DNA of 64,000 nt, taken from the NCBI RefSeq assembly GCF_009707515.1, contig NZ_WLYI01000028.1:1-64000 (forward strand), in the 5' to 3' direction. The translations under genes and the position numbers were made by a program. Position 1 is the stretch's first letter, and every line of letters begins with the position of its first letter. This document shows, one piece after another, positions 43,052 to 52,244 of the stretch. Origin of the DNA: Pseudomonas karstica (lineage in GTDB: Bacteria > Pseudomonadota > Gammaproteobacteria > Pseudomonadales > Pseudomonadaceae). A model generated the notes under the pieces. It was not told the DNA's origin. It saw nothing but the letters and a program-made list of their open reading frames with translations, and ran no database searches.

Positions 43052-43882
43052 ATGAACAACTACCAAAACCCAAACCAGCTGCAAGCCGCCATCCTCGACT
43101 GGGCCGGCACCGTGGTCGACTTCGGCTCCTTCGCGCCGACTCAGATCTTTGTCGAAGCCTTCGCCGAGTTCGACGTGCAGGTCTCCATCGAAGAAGCCCG
43201 TGGCCCCATGGGCATGGGCAAGTGGGACCACATCCGCACCCTGTGCGACCAGCCGCAGGTTGCCGAGCGCTATCGCAAGGCCTTTGGCCGCACACCGACC
43301 GATGACGATGTGACTGCCATCTACCAACGCTTCATGCCGTTGCAGATCGAGAAAATCGCCGAACACTCGGCATTGATCCCCGGCGCCCTGGACACCATTG
43401 CCCAGTTGCGCCAGCAAGGGATCAAGATCGGCTCGTGCTCCGGCTACCCCAAGCAAGTCATGGACAAAGTCGTCGAACTGGCCGCCACTAACGGCTACAT
43501 CGCCGACCATGTGGTCGCTACCGACGAAGTGCCCAATGGCCGCCCATGGCCATCCCAGGCCCTGGCCAATGTCATCGCCCTGGGCATTGATGATGTGGCT
43601 GCCTGCGTGAAGATCGACGACACCGTACCTGGCATCCTCGAAGGCCGTCGCGCCGGGATGTGGACTGTGGCACTGATCTGTTCAGGCAACGCACTGGGCC
43701 TGACCCATGAACAGTTCCAGGCCCTGGACGGCGACACGCTCGCCAGCGAGCGCAAACGCATCCATGCCTTGTTTGAAGGCTCGCGCCCGCACTACATGAT
43801 CGACACCATCATTGATCTACCCGCCGTTATCGTCGACATCAATCAACGCCTGGCGCGAGGCGAGATGCCTCAGGGCAACTAA
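43052..43882 (+). CDS. phnX: Phosphonoacetaldehyde hydrolase
   Basis: HAD-superfamily enzyme of 276 residues. The nucleophile motif is ILDWAGTVVDFGSFAP; a cap domain carries the Schiff-base Lys (MGMGKWDHIRTL); motif III and the metal site are in CVKIDDTVPGILEGRRAGMW. It cleaves the C-P bond of phosphonoacetaldehyde to acetaldehyde and phosphate, completing AEP use as P, N and C source. Confidence 0.95.
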   Translation: MNNYQNPNQLQAAILDWAGTVVDFGSFAPTQIFVEAFAEFDVQVSIEEARGPMGMGKWDHIRTLCDQPQVAERYRKAFGRTPTDDDVTAIYQRFMPLQIEKIAEHSALIPGALDTIAQLRQQGIKIGSCSGYPKQVMDKVVELAATNGYIADHVVATDEVPNGRPWPSQALANVIALGIDDVAACVKIDDTVPGILEGRRAGMWTVALICSGNALGLTHEQFQALDGDTLASERKRIHALFEGSRPHYMIDTIIDLPAVIVDINQRLARGEMPQGN

Positions 43883-43896
43883 GTCCACGGCCAGCG

Positions 43897-43931
43897 AAAA
43901 AACGCTCACTTTGACAAATCCACAGTGAGCG
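43897..43931 (-). terminator. Leftward Rho-independent terminator downstream of phnX
   Basis: CGCTCACT / AGTGAGCG arms (8 bp) with a 13-nt loop. On the minus strand the stem is followed by six Ts; on the plus strand there is no T-run. It is therefore oriented to stop a leftward transcript from the gap region rather than phnX itself. Confidence 0.6.
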
Positions 43932-44023
43932 CAAAAAACCGGCACACGGCTTGGTATTGCTCATATCGATTGAAACAGTAAGCCACTCACTTGTTTGCTC
44001 ACGTCCCTGTCAACCTGCGCACC

Positions 44024-44347
44024 CTACGACCTCGCCTCATGAGTACTCATAGGATGTGAGGAGTGCGGGTGATGTGAGTGATGTGACTGATCCCCCCAGA
44101 AAAAATGCTTTATTGCCGATAGAAACCGACCCAATACATGGGACAAAAAGGTAAACGGGTTGGGCAGTGTCCCGTACTCCGCAGCCCGTTGCCTTTCAGC
44201 AGGCTGGCTCTCTTGTCTTTGCGCAAACCGATGGTCAGGTCTACCGACCTCTCTCGAGCAAGGTGCCTGTTGAGCATGGGCCGCCTTGTCGTGGGGTCCG
44301 TCGCTTCGGTTGGTTCCTGAAAAAAACCGACCTTTGGAAATATTCAA
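44024..44347 (-). other. Unassigned leftward frame in the phnX-cytochrome b561 gap
   Basis: A 107-codon frame begins with TTG, has no clear ribosome site, and ends in a His/Ser-rich stretch caused by a run of TGATGTGAG-like units. The middle (PNPFTFLSHVLGRFLSAIKHFFW) is hydrophobic and looks protein-like. I do not recognise a family. The leftward terminator at 43897-43931 would suit a transcript from here. It could be a remnant of a mobile or phage gene. The rest of the gap (43883-44684) contains only one more doubtful minus frame at 44406-44588. Confidence 0.25.
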
Positions 44348-44684
44348 ACCATAACCTCACCTATCTATAGCCAAGTAAAAATTAAATCTTTCGCCTAACC
44401 GAAGTTCAAATAAACACGAGCACTTCGGCCTCTGTCAGTGGCCACTTGGATGATCGGGTTCCCCTGGGAGAGTCGCAGAGATGTAACGAAAGGCGGCTTT
44501 CCTCGAGAAACGCTATAGGGAAATTCTCAATAAAGGGGCGCGATCCACCAGCAACCCCAGCAATGCCCCCCCAGAACTCGCAAAACATTGATCAGGCGCA
44601 GGCGATCCACGAAGAATAGGCTTACATTTAAGTCACTCCGTCGCCAGAGAACGGAAGCTTGCCTGATGAGTGAGGAGCACAGTG

Positions 44685-45230
44685 ATGCCGTGGAAAAATT
44701 CCGATACCCGCTACAGTTCCCTATCGATTGCCCTGCACTGGCTGATGTTAGTGCTGCTGGCGGTGGTTTACGCCTGCATTGAGTTGCGCGGGCAGTTTCC
44801 CAAGGGCAGTGACGCGAGAACGTTGATCGTGCAAATGCACTACATGTTCGGCCTGACCGTGTTTGTGCTGGTCTGGTTGCGGCTGTTTGCCCGTAGCCTT
44901 GGAGCCGCGCCAAAAATCGTCCCGGCACCGCCGCAATGGCAGGCGGCGCTCGCCACACTGATGCATGTGGCGCTGTATGTGTTCATGATCGGCATGCCGA
45001 TCTTCGGTTGGCTGACGGTCAGCGCCAACGGGCAGTCAGTGATGTTCTACGGGATAGAATTGTCGCCATTGATCGCTGAAAACAAGGACCTGGCCAAGCA
45101 GATCAAAGGCTGGCATGAACTGGGGGGAACCCTCGGTTATTGGTTGATCGGGTTGCACGCCTTGGCGGGGCTCTACCACCATTACTTCATAAGGGATAAC
45201 ACCGTGCAGCGGATGATGCCCAAGCGCTAA
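44685..45230 (+). CDS. Cytochrome b561 (YceJ/CybB-like)
   Basis: Membrane protein of 181 residues with four TM segments. Heme-ligand His candidates are in ALHWLMLVLLAVVYA, MHYMFGLTVFVLVWLRL, LMHVALYVFMIGMPIFGWL and HALAGLYHHYF. The ATG at 44685 has a GAGGAG ribosome site 7 bp upstream, so the longer frame is not used. Unlike the b561 at 35.5 kb, no peroxidase or YceI gene is adjacent. Probable quinol-linked diheme electron carrier. Its stop overlaps the convergent neighbour by 4 bp. Confidence 0.9.
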   Translation: MPWKNSDTRYSSLSIALHWLMLVLLAVVYACIELRGQFPKGSDARTLIVQMHYMFGLTVFVLVWLRLFARSLGAAPKIVPAPPQWQAALATLMHVALYVFMIGMPIFGWLTVSANGQSVMFYGIELSPLIAENKDLAKQIKGWHELGGTLGYWLIGLHALAGLYHHYFIRDNTVQRMMPKR

Positions 45231-46123
45231 TCCGCAAACCCCCGACGTCCCTGCAAACCTCCGGAGTGAAGGAAGATCAGGCGAGTGCCTGGCGCGAAAC
45301 GTCCGGCCTTGATCTGCTCCTTCAAGGCCAGTAACGCCTTGCCGGTGTAAAGCGGTTCCAGGGGCATGTTGCAGGAGCGCTGCGTAGCGTCGATAAATGC
45401 CAGCAACTGCGGATCAACCTTGGCAAATCCACCCCGGCTGGCATCGATCAGCTCATACCCATTTTGTACGATCCCGCGCACAGACTGCGCGACACCATGG
45501 TCATCCGGCACGGCCAGCGCGCCATACACCCGATGCACGCCCGCCTCGGCCAACACCAGCCCCGCCAGGGTAGTGCCCGTGCCCACTGCCAGCCACCAAG
45601 CGTCATAGCCTTGCCAACCCAGGCTGCCCAACTGTTCCCGTGCCTGATCCACAAGTGGCTTGCAACCTGCCGCACCCAACAAGCCACTGCCACCCTCGGG
45701 CACCGGATGAAGGTGTGGATACTGTGCTTGCCAGGGCAACCAGAAACCGGGCTCATTGCGCGCCCGATAGCCGCCGTAACCCAGCCAATGCAGTTGCATG
45801 CCGAAGGCTTCAAGGTCGAGGACGGTGGGAGTTTCTTGCCGATGGCCACGCAGCAGGCCAACGGTTAAGAAACCGAAGCGTTTCCCGGCGGCGGCCAAAG
45901 CGTGCAGATGATTGGAGTAAGCCCCACCCAGGCTGATGATGCCGGTGGCGCCGACTTGTCGGGCTTGTGCCAGGTGTGCAGTCAGCTTGAACCACTTGTT
46001 GCCCGAGATCAGCGGATCGATACGATCCAGGCGCAGCACCGCGACCTCGACATGGGCCTCGGAGAGCCAATCCAAGTACAGGGGTTCAAGGGGAGCGTGG
46101 GGAAGCCAGTCGAAGGGACCCAT
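45227..46123 (-). CDS. PLP-dependent ACC deaminase / D-cysteine desulfhydrase family protein
   Basis: Fold-type II PLP protein of 298 residues. The Lys in SGNKWFKLTAHLAQA and the LGGAYSNHLHALAAAG segment are those of ACC deaminase and D-cysteine desulfhydrase. It is shorter than true ACC deaminases (about 338), so a role in D-cysteine breakdown or a related amino acid is more likely than ethylene-precursor cleavage. Residues that separate the two activities were not checked. Confidence 0.82.
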   Translation of the reverse strand: MGPFDWLPHAPLEPLYLDWLSEAHVEVAVLRLDRIDPLISGNKWFKLTAHLAQARQVGATGIISLGGAYSNHLHALAAAGKRFGFLTVGLLRGHRQETPTVLDLEAFGMQLHWLGYGGYRARNEPGFWLPWQAQYPHLHPVPEGGSGLLGAAGCKPLVDQAREQLGSLGWQGYDAWWLAVGTGTTLAGLVLAEAGVHRVYGALAVPDDHGVAQSVRGIVQNGYELIDASRGGFAKVDPQLLAFIDATQRSCNMPLEPLYTGKALLALKEQIKAGRFAPGTRLIFLHSGGLQGRRGFAD

Positions 46124-46179
46124 GAAGGCGGATCTGCATGAAAAAAGAGGCGGTAGTCTAACCCGCCCCTTCCTGGTAC

Positions 46180-48219
46180 TTACAGCTCGGCCGCCAGGCG
46201 TGACCCTTGGTTGATGGCGCGCTTGGCATCCAGCTCAGCCGCCACATCGGCACCGCCGATCAAGTGCACACTTTGCCCCGCGGCAACCAAGCCATCCTGC
46301 AACTCCCGTAGTGGGTCCTGACCGGCGCAGATCACGATGTTGTCCACCGCCAGCACCTGAGGTTCGCCCTGCGCGCCGATGCGGATGTGCAAGCCTTCAT
46401 CGTCGACCTTCAGGTACTCGACACTGTTAAGCATCTGCACCTGCTTGTTCTTCAAGCCGGCACGGTGAATCCAGCCAGTGGTCTTGCCCAGGCCATCACC
46501 GACCTTGGAAGACTTGCGCTGCAACAGGAACACCTGCCGTGCCGGTGCATGCGGCTCGGCCGTGATACCCGCCACGCCACCGCGCGCCTGTAGATGGGTG
46601 TCGATGCCCCACTCTTTCCAGAACGCCTCGCGGTCCAGGCTGGTGGACACGCCTTGATGCACCAGGAACTCCGAGACGTCAAACCCAATACCTCCGGCCC
46701 CGATTACCGCGACGCTTTTGCCCACGGGTTTACGCCCCAGGATCACGTCCAGGTAGCTCAACACCTTGGCGTTCCCGATACCCGGAATCGCCGGTGTACG
46801 CGGGGCAATACCGGTGGCCAGAATGACCTCGTCGTAACCGCCGGCCACCAGTTGTTGCACGTCGACCCGCGTATTGAGGCACAGCTCGACATGGGTGGTC
46901 TGCAACTTGCGCTTGAAGTAGCGCAGGGTTTCGAAAAACTCTTCCTTGCCAGGTACGCGCTTGGCGATGTTGAACTGGCCACCGATCTCGCTGGCGGAAT
47001 CGAACAGGGTCACTTGATGACCGCGCTCGGCTGCGACGGTAGCGGCTGCCAAACCCGCTGGACCGGCACCGACAACGGCGATCTTCTTGATCTGCTTGAC
47101 CGGGAGATAGTTGAGCTCGGTTTCGTGGCACGCCCGGGGGTTAACCAGGCAAGTGGTCAACTTGCCGCCGAAGGTGTGGTCCAGGCAGGCCTGGTTGCAG
47201 CCAATACAGGTATTGATTTCGTCGGCGCGGCCTTCTGCGGCCTTGTTGACGAAGTCCGGGTCAGCCAGGAACGGCCGGGCCATGGAAACCATGTCGGCAT
47301 CGCCTTCAGCCAGTAACTGCTCGGCGATGTCCGGGGTATTGATCCGGTTGGTGGTGATCAGGGGGATGTTCACCGAACCGCGCAACTTGGCCGTCACTTT
47401 GCTGAATGCCGCCCGGGGCACCTTGGTGGCGATGGTCGGGATCCGCGCTTCGTGCCAGCCGATGCCCGTGTTGATGAGGGTCGCACCGGCCTGTTCGATG
47501 GCCTTGGCCAACTGGACTACTTCTTCCCAGGTGCTACCGCCTTCCACCAGATCGAGCATCGACAGACGGAAGATGATGATGAAATTGGGGCCTACCGCTT
47601 CACGCACTCGACGGACGATTTCCACTGGCAGGCGCATGCGGTTTTCATAACTGCCACCCCAGCGGTCGGTGCGGTGGTTAGTGTGGGCTGCGAGGAACTG
47701 GTTGATGAAGTACCCCTCCGAACCCATGATTTCCACACCATCGTATTCGGCAACCTGGGCCAGTATCGAGCACGTGACAAAATCGCTGATCTGCTTTTCG
47801 ATGCCCGCTTCATCCAGCTCCTTGGGTTTGAACGGGTTGATCGGCGCCTGGATCGCGCTCGGCGCCACCTGCTTGGGGCTGTAGGCATAACGGCCGGCGT
47901 GGAGAATCTGCATGCAGATCTTGCCGCCCGCCTCGTGCACGGCGCGGGTGACGATCTTGTGTTTCTGCGCCTCCTCCTCAGTCGTCAGTTTGGCCGCACC
48001 GGCATACACCCCACCTTCATCGTTCGGGCCAATGCCACCGGTGACCATCAAGCCCACGCCGCCCCGGGCGCGCTCGGCAAAGTAAGCCGCCATACGCTCG
48101 AAACCGCCGGGTTTCTCTTCAAGGCCTGTGTGCATGGAACCCATCAGGGTACGGTTACGCAAGGTGGTGAAACCCAGGTCCAACGGGGCCAGCAGGTGCG
48201 GGTAGGCAGCAGCGGTCAT
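46180..48219 (-). CDS. fadH: 2,4-dienoyl-CoA reductase (NADPH), FMN/FAD/4Fe-4S
   Basis: Protein of 679 residues: an N-terminal OYE-type TIM barrel (FMN) to about residue 330, four Cys in CIGCNQACLD and LTTCLVNPRAC for one 4Fe-4S cluster, then an FAD/NADPH part (KKIAVVGAGPAGLAAATVAA). It reduces the 2,4-dienoyl-CoA made during oxidation of unsaturated fatty acids. The ATG at 48219 has a GGAG site; the frame extends 5 codons more. Gene order fadH, nitrilase-like, AraC matches what I recall as PA3092-PA3094. Confidence 0.94.
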   Translation of the reverse strand: MTAAAYPHLLAPLDLGFTTLRNRTLMGSMHTGLEEKPGGFERMAAYFAERARGGVGLMVTGGIGPNDEGGVYAGAAKLTTEEEAQKHKIVTRAVHEAGGKICMQILHAGRYAYSPKQVAPSAIQAPINPFKPKELDEAGIEKQISDFVTCSILAQVAEYDGVEIMGSEGYFINQFLAAHTNHRTDRWGGSYENRMRLPVEIVRRVREAVGPNFIIIFRLSMLDLVEGGSTWEEVVQLAKAIEQAGATLINTGIGWHEARIPTIATKVPRAAFSKVTAKLRGSVNIPLITTNRINTPDIAEQLLAEGDADMVSMARPFLADPDFVNKAAEGRADEINTCIGCNQACLDHTFGGKLTTCLVNPRACHETELNYLPVKQIKKIAVVGAGPAGLAAATVAAERGHQVTLFDSASEIGGQFNIAKRVPGKEEFFETLRYFKRKLQTTHVELCLNTRVDVQQLVAGGYDEVILATGIAPRTPAIPGIGNAKVLSYLDVILGRKPVGKSVAVIGAGGIGFDVSEFLVHQGVSTSLDREAFWKEWGIDTHLQARGGVAGITAEPHAPARQVFLLQRKSSKVGDGLGKTTGWIHRAGLKNKQVQMLNSVEYLKVDDEGLHIRIGAQGEPQVLAVDNIVICAGQDPLRELQDGLVAAGQSVHLIGGADVAAELDAKRAINQGSRLAAEL

Positions 48220-48430
48220 GGTACAGCTCCACAACGGATCATCACGGGACGTGGGAAGCTCGAGCGACCTCCCATCGGTTTATGCTTCACAGACTAAGAG
48301 CCTGCCTCTTACCGCTCAATGACTGAAACTGACAAGTTATTGATCCAAATGTGCAGCAGCCCTTGGCAATGGCGTTCATGGGCCCTACCCTAGATGGCGA
48401 ACCCTGCTTCTGGTCCGTTGTCTTTTGCTC

Positions 48431-49561
48431 ATGCGTAAACTTCTTGCTTTGACCCTCACCATGGCCCTGGTCGCCGCCATTTCCGCCTATCTGGTCTGGA
48501 CCCAGGAGCGCCCCGTGGGGCATTACCTGTCGGACCTGCGGATCAACCTCGCGGTAGACGAAGGCACACCTGCCGATCGCGGCAACTTGCTGGGCATCCA
48601 GCCAGAGCTGTTTCCCGCCGACTACCAGAGCCTGGAACGCCTGCACCTGAAACTTGCAGCCTACCTGCAAAAGGCCCGGGAGCAGGGCTTGCTCAACGAT
48701 AAGACCATCGTGGTGCTGCCGGAGCATATCGGGACCTGGCTGATGGTCCGTGGCGAAAAGAACGAGCTATATCAGGCCACCAGCCTGAAAGAAGCGATGA
48801 ACTGGCTGTCAGCCAGTAACCCATTGCTGTTCCTGCGGGCACTGATCAGTGCCCAGGGCAACAACCGCATGGACGACGCTCATCTGCGCATGAAGGCACC
48901 GGCCATGGCCCGGGACTATCAGATTCTGTTCGGCGGCCTGGCCAAGGAATTCGACATTACCCTGGTAGCGGGCTCCATCACCCTGCCCAATCCCAGCGTC
49001 AACCAAGGCCAATTGCAAGTCGGCCACGGCCCGCTGTACAACACCAGCCTGGTGTTCGGCCATGACGGGATCCCGCTGGGCCAGCCACAACGCCAGCTCT
49101 ACCCGATCTTCGATGAACGGGGCTTTATCGAACCGGGCGATGAAAACGCAATCCGCGTGATCGACACCCCGGCCGGGCGCCTGGGCATCCTGATCGGCAG
49201 CGACAGTTGGTACCCGGACAACTACCGCAAGCTCAACGAACAAGGCGCGCAACTGGTGGCGGTACCCGCGTTCGTCGTTGGCCGCGACACCTGGGACAAA
49301 CCGTGGCGCGGCTTCAAAAGCGTTTCGACACCGCCGGAAATCAGCCTCAAGCCTGAAGAACTCAGCGAAGGCGAAGCCTGGCACCGCCTGACCCTGATCA
49401 GCCAGCAGCCCATCAGCCAGGCCCGCGCCGGCATGAGCGTGTTCCTGCGCGGGCAGTTTTTCGACCAAGGCAGCAGCGGCCAGAGCTTTGTCAGCAGCAC
49501 CGGCCAACTGTTCCCCGACGGCGATGCCCGTGGCGCGCGCATGCTGAATATCTGGCTGTAG
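48431..49561 (+). CDS. Membrane-anchored nitrilase-fold protein without catalytic cysteine
   Basis: Protein of 376 residues: an N-terminal signal anchor (LLALTLTMALVAAISAYLVW) then a carbon-nitrogen hydrolase fold. Glu is kept in VVLPEHIGTW. The usual catalytic motif with Cys is replaced by LGILIGSDSWYPD (Gly/Ser at that place), and the Lys position reads QRQLYPIF. No Cys occurs anywhere in the protein. It therefore cannot work by the family mechanism and is probably a binding or structural protein, perhaps an effector sensor for the coupled AraC gene 3 bp downstream. The N-terminal ATG at 48431 lacks a good ribosome site. Confidence 0.85.
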   Translation: MRKLLALTLTMALVAAISAYLVWTQERPVGHYLSDLRINLAVDEGTPADRGNLLGIQPELFPADYQSLERLHLKLAAYLQKAREQGLLNDKTIVVLPEHIGTWLMVRGEKNELYQATSLKEAMNWLSASNPLLFLRALISAQGNNRMDDAHLRMKAPAMARDYQILFGGLAKEFDITLVAGSITLPNPSVNQGQLQVGHGPLYNTSLVFGHDGIPLGQPQRQLYPIFDERGFIEPGDENAIRVIDTPAGRLGILIGSDSWYPDNYRKLNEQGAQLVAVPAFVVGRDTWDKPWRGFKSVSTPPEISLKPEELSEGEAWHRLTLISQQPISQARAGMSVFLRGQFFDQGSSGQSFVSSTGQLFPDGDARGARMLNIWL

Positions 49562-49564
49562 ACC

Positions 49565-50605
49565 ATGAAACCTGCGCCGATGCGTCTGGGTGATCTGTCG
49601 GTGGGTTTCGTTCACACTCTGGCCGACGCCATCCTCAGCCATGGCCTGGACCCGCAACCGCTGCTGCTGCAATACGGCCTGGACCCGGCACGGCTCGGCG
49701 CGGCCGGCGCCCGCCTCTCGATCCCCCGTTATATGCGCCTGGGTCACGCTGCCATTCAACTGACCGGGGATCCGGGCCTGGGCCTACGCATGGGCCAGCT
49801 CAGTCGCTTGAGTCAGGCCGGGCTTGCCGGTGTCACGGCCGCCCAGGCTCCCACGGTGCGAGAAGCCGCACGCACGCTGACGCGCTTCGAGGCGCTGTAC
49901 GGTTCGAACTATCGCGGCCAATCGAGCTTTCATGAAGACGCCGAAGGCGCCTGGCTGCGCTTCTATTCGATCAGCCCCTACAACGCTTACAACCGCTTCG
50001 TGGTGGACTCGATCATCGCCGGTTGGCTACGCCAACTGTCAAGCCTGAGCGGGCAACCGATCCAGGCTGAACGCATCGAAATTGAATTCGCCGCACCCGA
50101 CTACAGCGAACGCTACAGTATGCTGGGAGATTCTCCGATCCAGTTTGACGCCGAGTCCAATCAGTTACGCCTCAGCCAGAACACCCTGGCCCTGCGTAAT
50201 CCAGAACATTGCCCCAGTACTTGGCAATGGTTGTTGCAGCTGTGTGAAAGAGAGTTGGAGCAGTTGACTCGCACCCGCAGTCTGCGCGAGCGCATCACCC
50301 GCTTGCTCGGGCCGATGCTCAACGGTGGCCGGGAACCCGACCTGGAGGAAGTGGCGGCACGCTTGAAGCTGCCAACCTGGACCTTGCGTCGCAAACTGGC
50401 GGAAGAAGGCACCCAGTTTCGCGAGATTCTCAACGATACCCGCCGCGACCTGGCCATGACCTACATTCGTGACACTGAACTGGCGTTTGGCGAAATCGCT
50501 TATTTGCTGGGTTTTGCCTCAGCACAAGCCTTTCAACGGGCTTTCAAACGGTGGAACAGCCAGACCCCAGGGGAATTTCGCCGCAGTCAGCGGCATTCCA
50601 CCTGA
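49565..50605 (+). CDS. AraC-family transcriptional regulator (OruR/ArgR-like N-domain)
   Basis: Protein of 346 residues. The N-terminal 200 residues form the Arabinose-binding-like domain of OruR-type regulators (LGLRMGQLSRLSQAGLAGVTA; a YGSNYRG element). The C-terminal double HTH has AARLKLPTWTLRRKLAEEG and AFGEIAYLLGFASAQAFQRAFKRW. Starts 3 bp after the nitrilase-like gene, so co-expressed. Targets not visible; fadH and its own operon are candidates. Confidence 0.9.
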   Translation: MKPAPMRLGDLSVGFVHTLADAILSHGLDPQPLLLQYGLDPARLGAAGARLSIPRYMRLGHAAIQLTGDPGLGLRMGQLSRLSQAGLAGVTAAQAPTVREAARTLTRFEALYGSNYRGQSSFHEDAEGAWLRFYSISPYNAYNRFVVDSIIAGWLRQLSSLSGQPIQAERIEIEFAAPDYSERYSMLGDSPIQFDAESNQLRLSQNTLALRNPEHCPSTWQWLLQLCERELEQLTRTRSLRERITRLLGPMLNGGREPDLEEVAARLKLPTWTLRRKLAEEGTQFREILNDTRRDLAMTYIRDTELAFGEIAYLLGFASAQAFQRAFKRWNSQTPGEFRRSQRHST

Positions 50606-50613
50606 CGCCTGCC

Positions 50614-50700
50614 TTACAGCTCTGTCGCATCATCGGCCGGGTCCAGCGGGTCCCATTCAAAAGCCTGGTATTCCAGCAGCTCTTCCTGATAATCGTCCAT
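50614..50700 (-). CDS. Small acidic protein of 28 residues
   Basis: The coding part starts at the ATG at 50700, 7 bases after a perfect AAGGAG ribosome site (AAGGAGTCAACAATG). It encodes a very acidic peptide beginning MDDYQEELLEYQAF and ending DDATEL. The strong ribosome site and a composition unlike random sequence argue that it is real. It is convergent with the AraC gene, whose stop is 8 bp away. Function unknown. Confidence 0.7.
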   Translation of the reverse strand: MDDYQEELLEYQAFEWDPLDPADDATEL

Positions 50701-50826
50701 TGTTGACTCCTTGTTTAAAGAAAGGCGGTTGCTTAATGACCAGCACAACCAGCCTAAAGTGCCGTCATGACGAAAAAATGTCCGGAGCATGACGTTCCTG
50801 CACTTCAAGATTAAACGTAGCAGCGT

Positions 50827-51054
50827 TTGGTGGATTTAACAGGGCGCGTCACGAATGCAAGTGCAATCAAATACCAAATTTCATTAGGCACCTGGGAAGC
50901 CTTGCGTGCGTTCTTCGGGGTGGACCGGCATTTCATCGCCCTCGCCGCCTTGAAAGCCTTGGCCGATGACGGCGCGATCAGCCGCAGTCGCGTCAGCGAG
51001 GCCATTGGCCGCTACGGGATCGACGTCGACAAGTCGAATCCCGTCACCCTCTGA
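50827..51054 (+). CDS. Hypothetical small protein, 75 residues
   Basis: The frame begins TTG-GTG directly after a stop, with no convincing ribosome site. The coded protein (ISLGTWEALRAFFGVDRHFI, then SRVSEAIGRYGIDV) looks protein-like, helical, and has GC-rich codon use. I do not recognise it. The real start may be a different codon, or the gene may be shortened at its 5' end. Convergent with the DUF2242 gene. Confidence 0.5.
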   Translation: MVDLTGRVTNASAIKYQISLGTWEALRAFFGVDRHFIALAALKALADDGAISRSRVSEAIGRYGIDVDKSNPVTL

Positions 51055-51055
51055 C

Positions 51056-51868
51056 TTACTGCGCCGGAGTCGGCAGTGGCGCAATTTCCTCTGTCGGCGC
51101 TGGCAACGTCGGCGTGGTTTCAACAGGGGGCGCTGGCGTAGGTGTTTCCTGCGGCATAATTGGCTCGGCTTGGGGTGGCGGCGCGACCGGCTGCGACACC
51201 GCTGGTTCGACCGCTGGAGCGGTCGGGGCCACCGGAGCCTCTTTGGGCAGCTCGACCGCATCGGCCGCGGGTGCAGCCTTAGGCTCCGGAATCCCCAGGT
51301 CGGTCTTGGGCTTCTCGGGGATGCTTTCGGCTTTTTTCACTTCCTGGGGCAGGAAAACGTCCACCAAGGAGAAGTAACGGTTATAGAATTTCGGCGCGGT
51401 CACCGTCTCGCTGGCCACCTTGACCATCGAGTCATCGGTGGAACCGATCGGCATCGACACCGAACCCAATACTCCCACCCCCAGGCTCGCCGAATTATTG
51501 ACCTTCTTCAGCGCATAGCGATCCTGCAAGGCGTTGGCAAACATCGTCGAGTGGTGATCGGCGCTACCATTGTCGGCACAGACCACATTGAAGCTGATCT
51601 GCAGATGGGTCTCACCCGTTTGCTGGAAACTCTTGTTGCCGCTCACCAGCTTCGGATCGCTACTGGTAATGATGTAGCCCTGGCTCAGCAAAGCACGCCT
51701 GGCCGCCTCACAGGCGGCGATATCACTGACCGGATAGTCACGTGAAAAAGTGCCGGAGTCGTCGAAATTTTCATGCTCATAGATAGCGGTCTTGGGTGAC
51801 GAGCAACCCGCAGCGCCCGCCAGAACCAGCGCCAATCCAAGGCCACGCAAGTGAAATGATGTCGACAT
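51056..51868 (-). CDS. DUF2242-type lipoprotein with a Pro/Ala/Glu-rich tail
   Basis: Protein of 270 residues with a lipoprotein signal ending AGAAGCSS, so Cys near residue 22 is lipidated. Residues 25-175 form a compact domain (EHENFDDSGTFSRDYPVSD, then AACEAARRALLSQGY) that I assign to DUF2242. The last 90 residues are a low-complexity Pro-Ala-Val-Glu tail, probably a spacer to the peptidoglycan or a partner. Outer-membrane or periplasmic face location is expected. Role unknown. Confidence 0.75.
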   Translation of the reverse strand: MSTSFHLRGLGLALVLAGAAGCSSPKTAIYEHENFDDSGTFSRDYPVSDIAACEAARRALLSQGYIITSSDPKLVSGNKSFQQTGETHLQISFNVVCADNGSADHHSTMFANALQDRYALKKVNNSASLGVGVLGSVSMPIGSTDDSMVKVASETVTAPKFYNRYFSLVDVFLPQEVKKAESIPEKPKTDLGIPEPKAAPAADAVELPKEAPVAPTAPAVEPAVSQPVAPPPQAEPIMPQETPTPAPPVETTPTLPAPTEEIAPLPTPAQ

Positions 51869-52190
51869 TAAAAATCCAGAGGAAAACGATCAGGGCGGTA
51901 TTGTGCAACAGAACCGAGTTCTGGCGCGCGGATTCCTGTCGGTAAAACACCGTGACCTACTGGACGGCGTCTGCCGGAAAAAACCGGGCACACATAGAGT
52001 CGATAGCACTTGAAAGATTCGAAATCTTAGCCTGTTTTTCTGTCCCGCGCAGCCCTCTCCCCCTGCCACCTTGCCTGGCTTGGGATGCCGCATGTTGTTG
52101 CAGTTTCATTCACATAGGCCGTCGCTTTATGGGTACTACTCACGCTGTTTGCAACGTACCGACGAAACACATTCGCTAAATACGACAGGC
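51869..52190. other. Intergenic stretch without recognised gene
   Basis: About 320 bp between the divergent/convergent ends of the DUF2242 gene and the ppiD terminator. No ORF with a ribosome site and no clear promoter or repeat was found, apart from the expected promoter region of the leftward DUF2242 gene. Confidence 0.5.
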
Positions 52191-52225
52191 AAAAAAAACC
52201 CCGGATTTCAGGCCGGGGTCTTTTT
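52191..52225 (-). terminator. Terminator of ppiD
   Basis: Stem ACCCCGG / CCGGGGT with an 8-nt loop. On the minus strand it is followed by about eight Ts; on the plus strand by five Ts. Confidence 0.9.
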
Positions 52226-52244
52226 ATTCAGGCGACTGGCAACA

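Noticed and set aside
44406..44588. 60-codon minus-strand frame upstream of the second cytochrome b561
   Set aside because: No recognisable family, weak start context and Cys/Trp-rich composition; not supported enough to list as a gene.
45227..46123. True ACC deaminase (acdS)
   Set aside because: The protein is about 40 residues shorter than AcdS, and the family contains many D-cysteine desulfhydrase-like members, so the plant-growth label is not justified.
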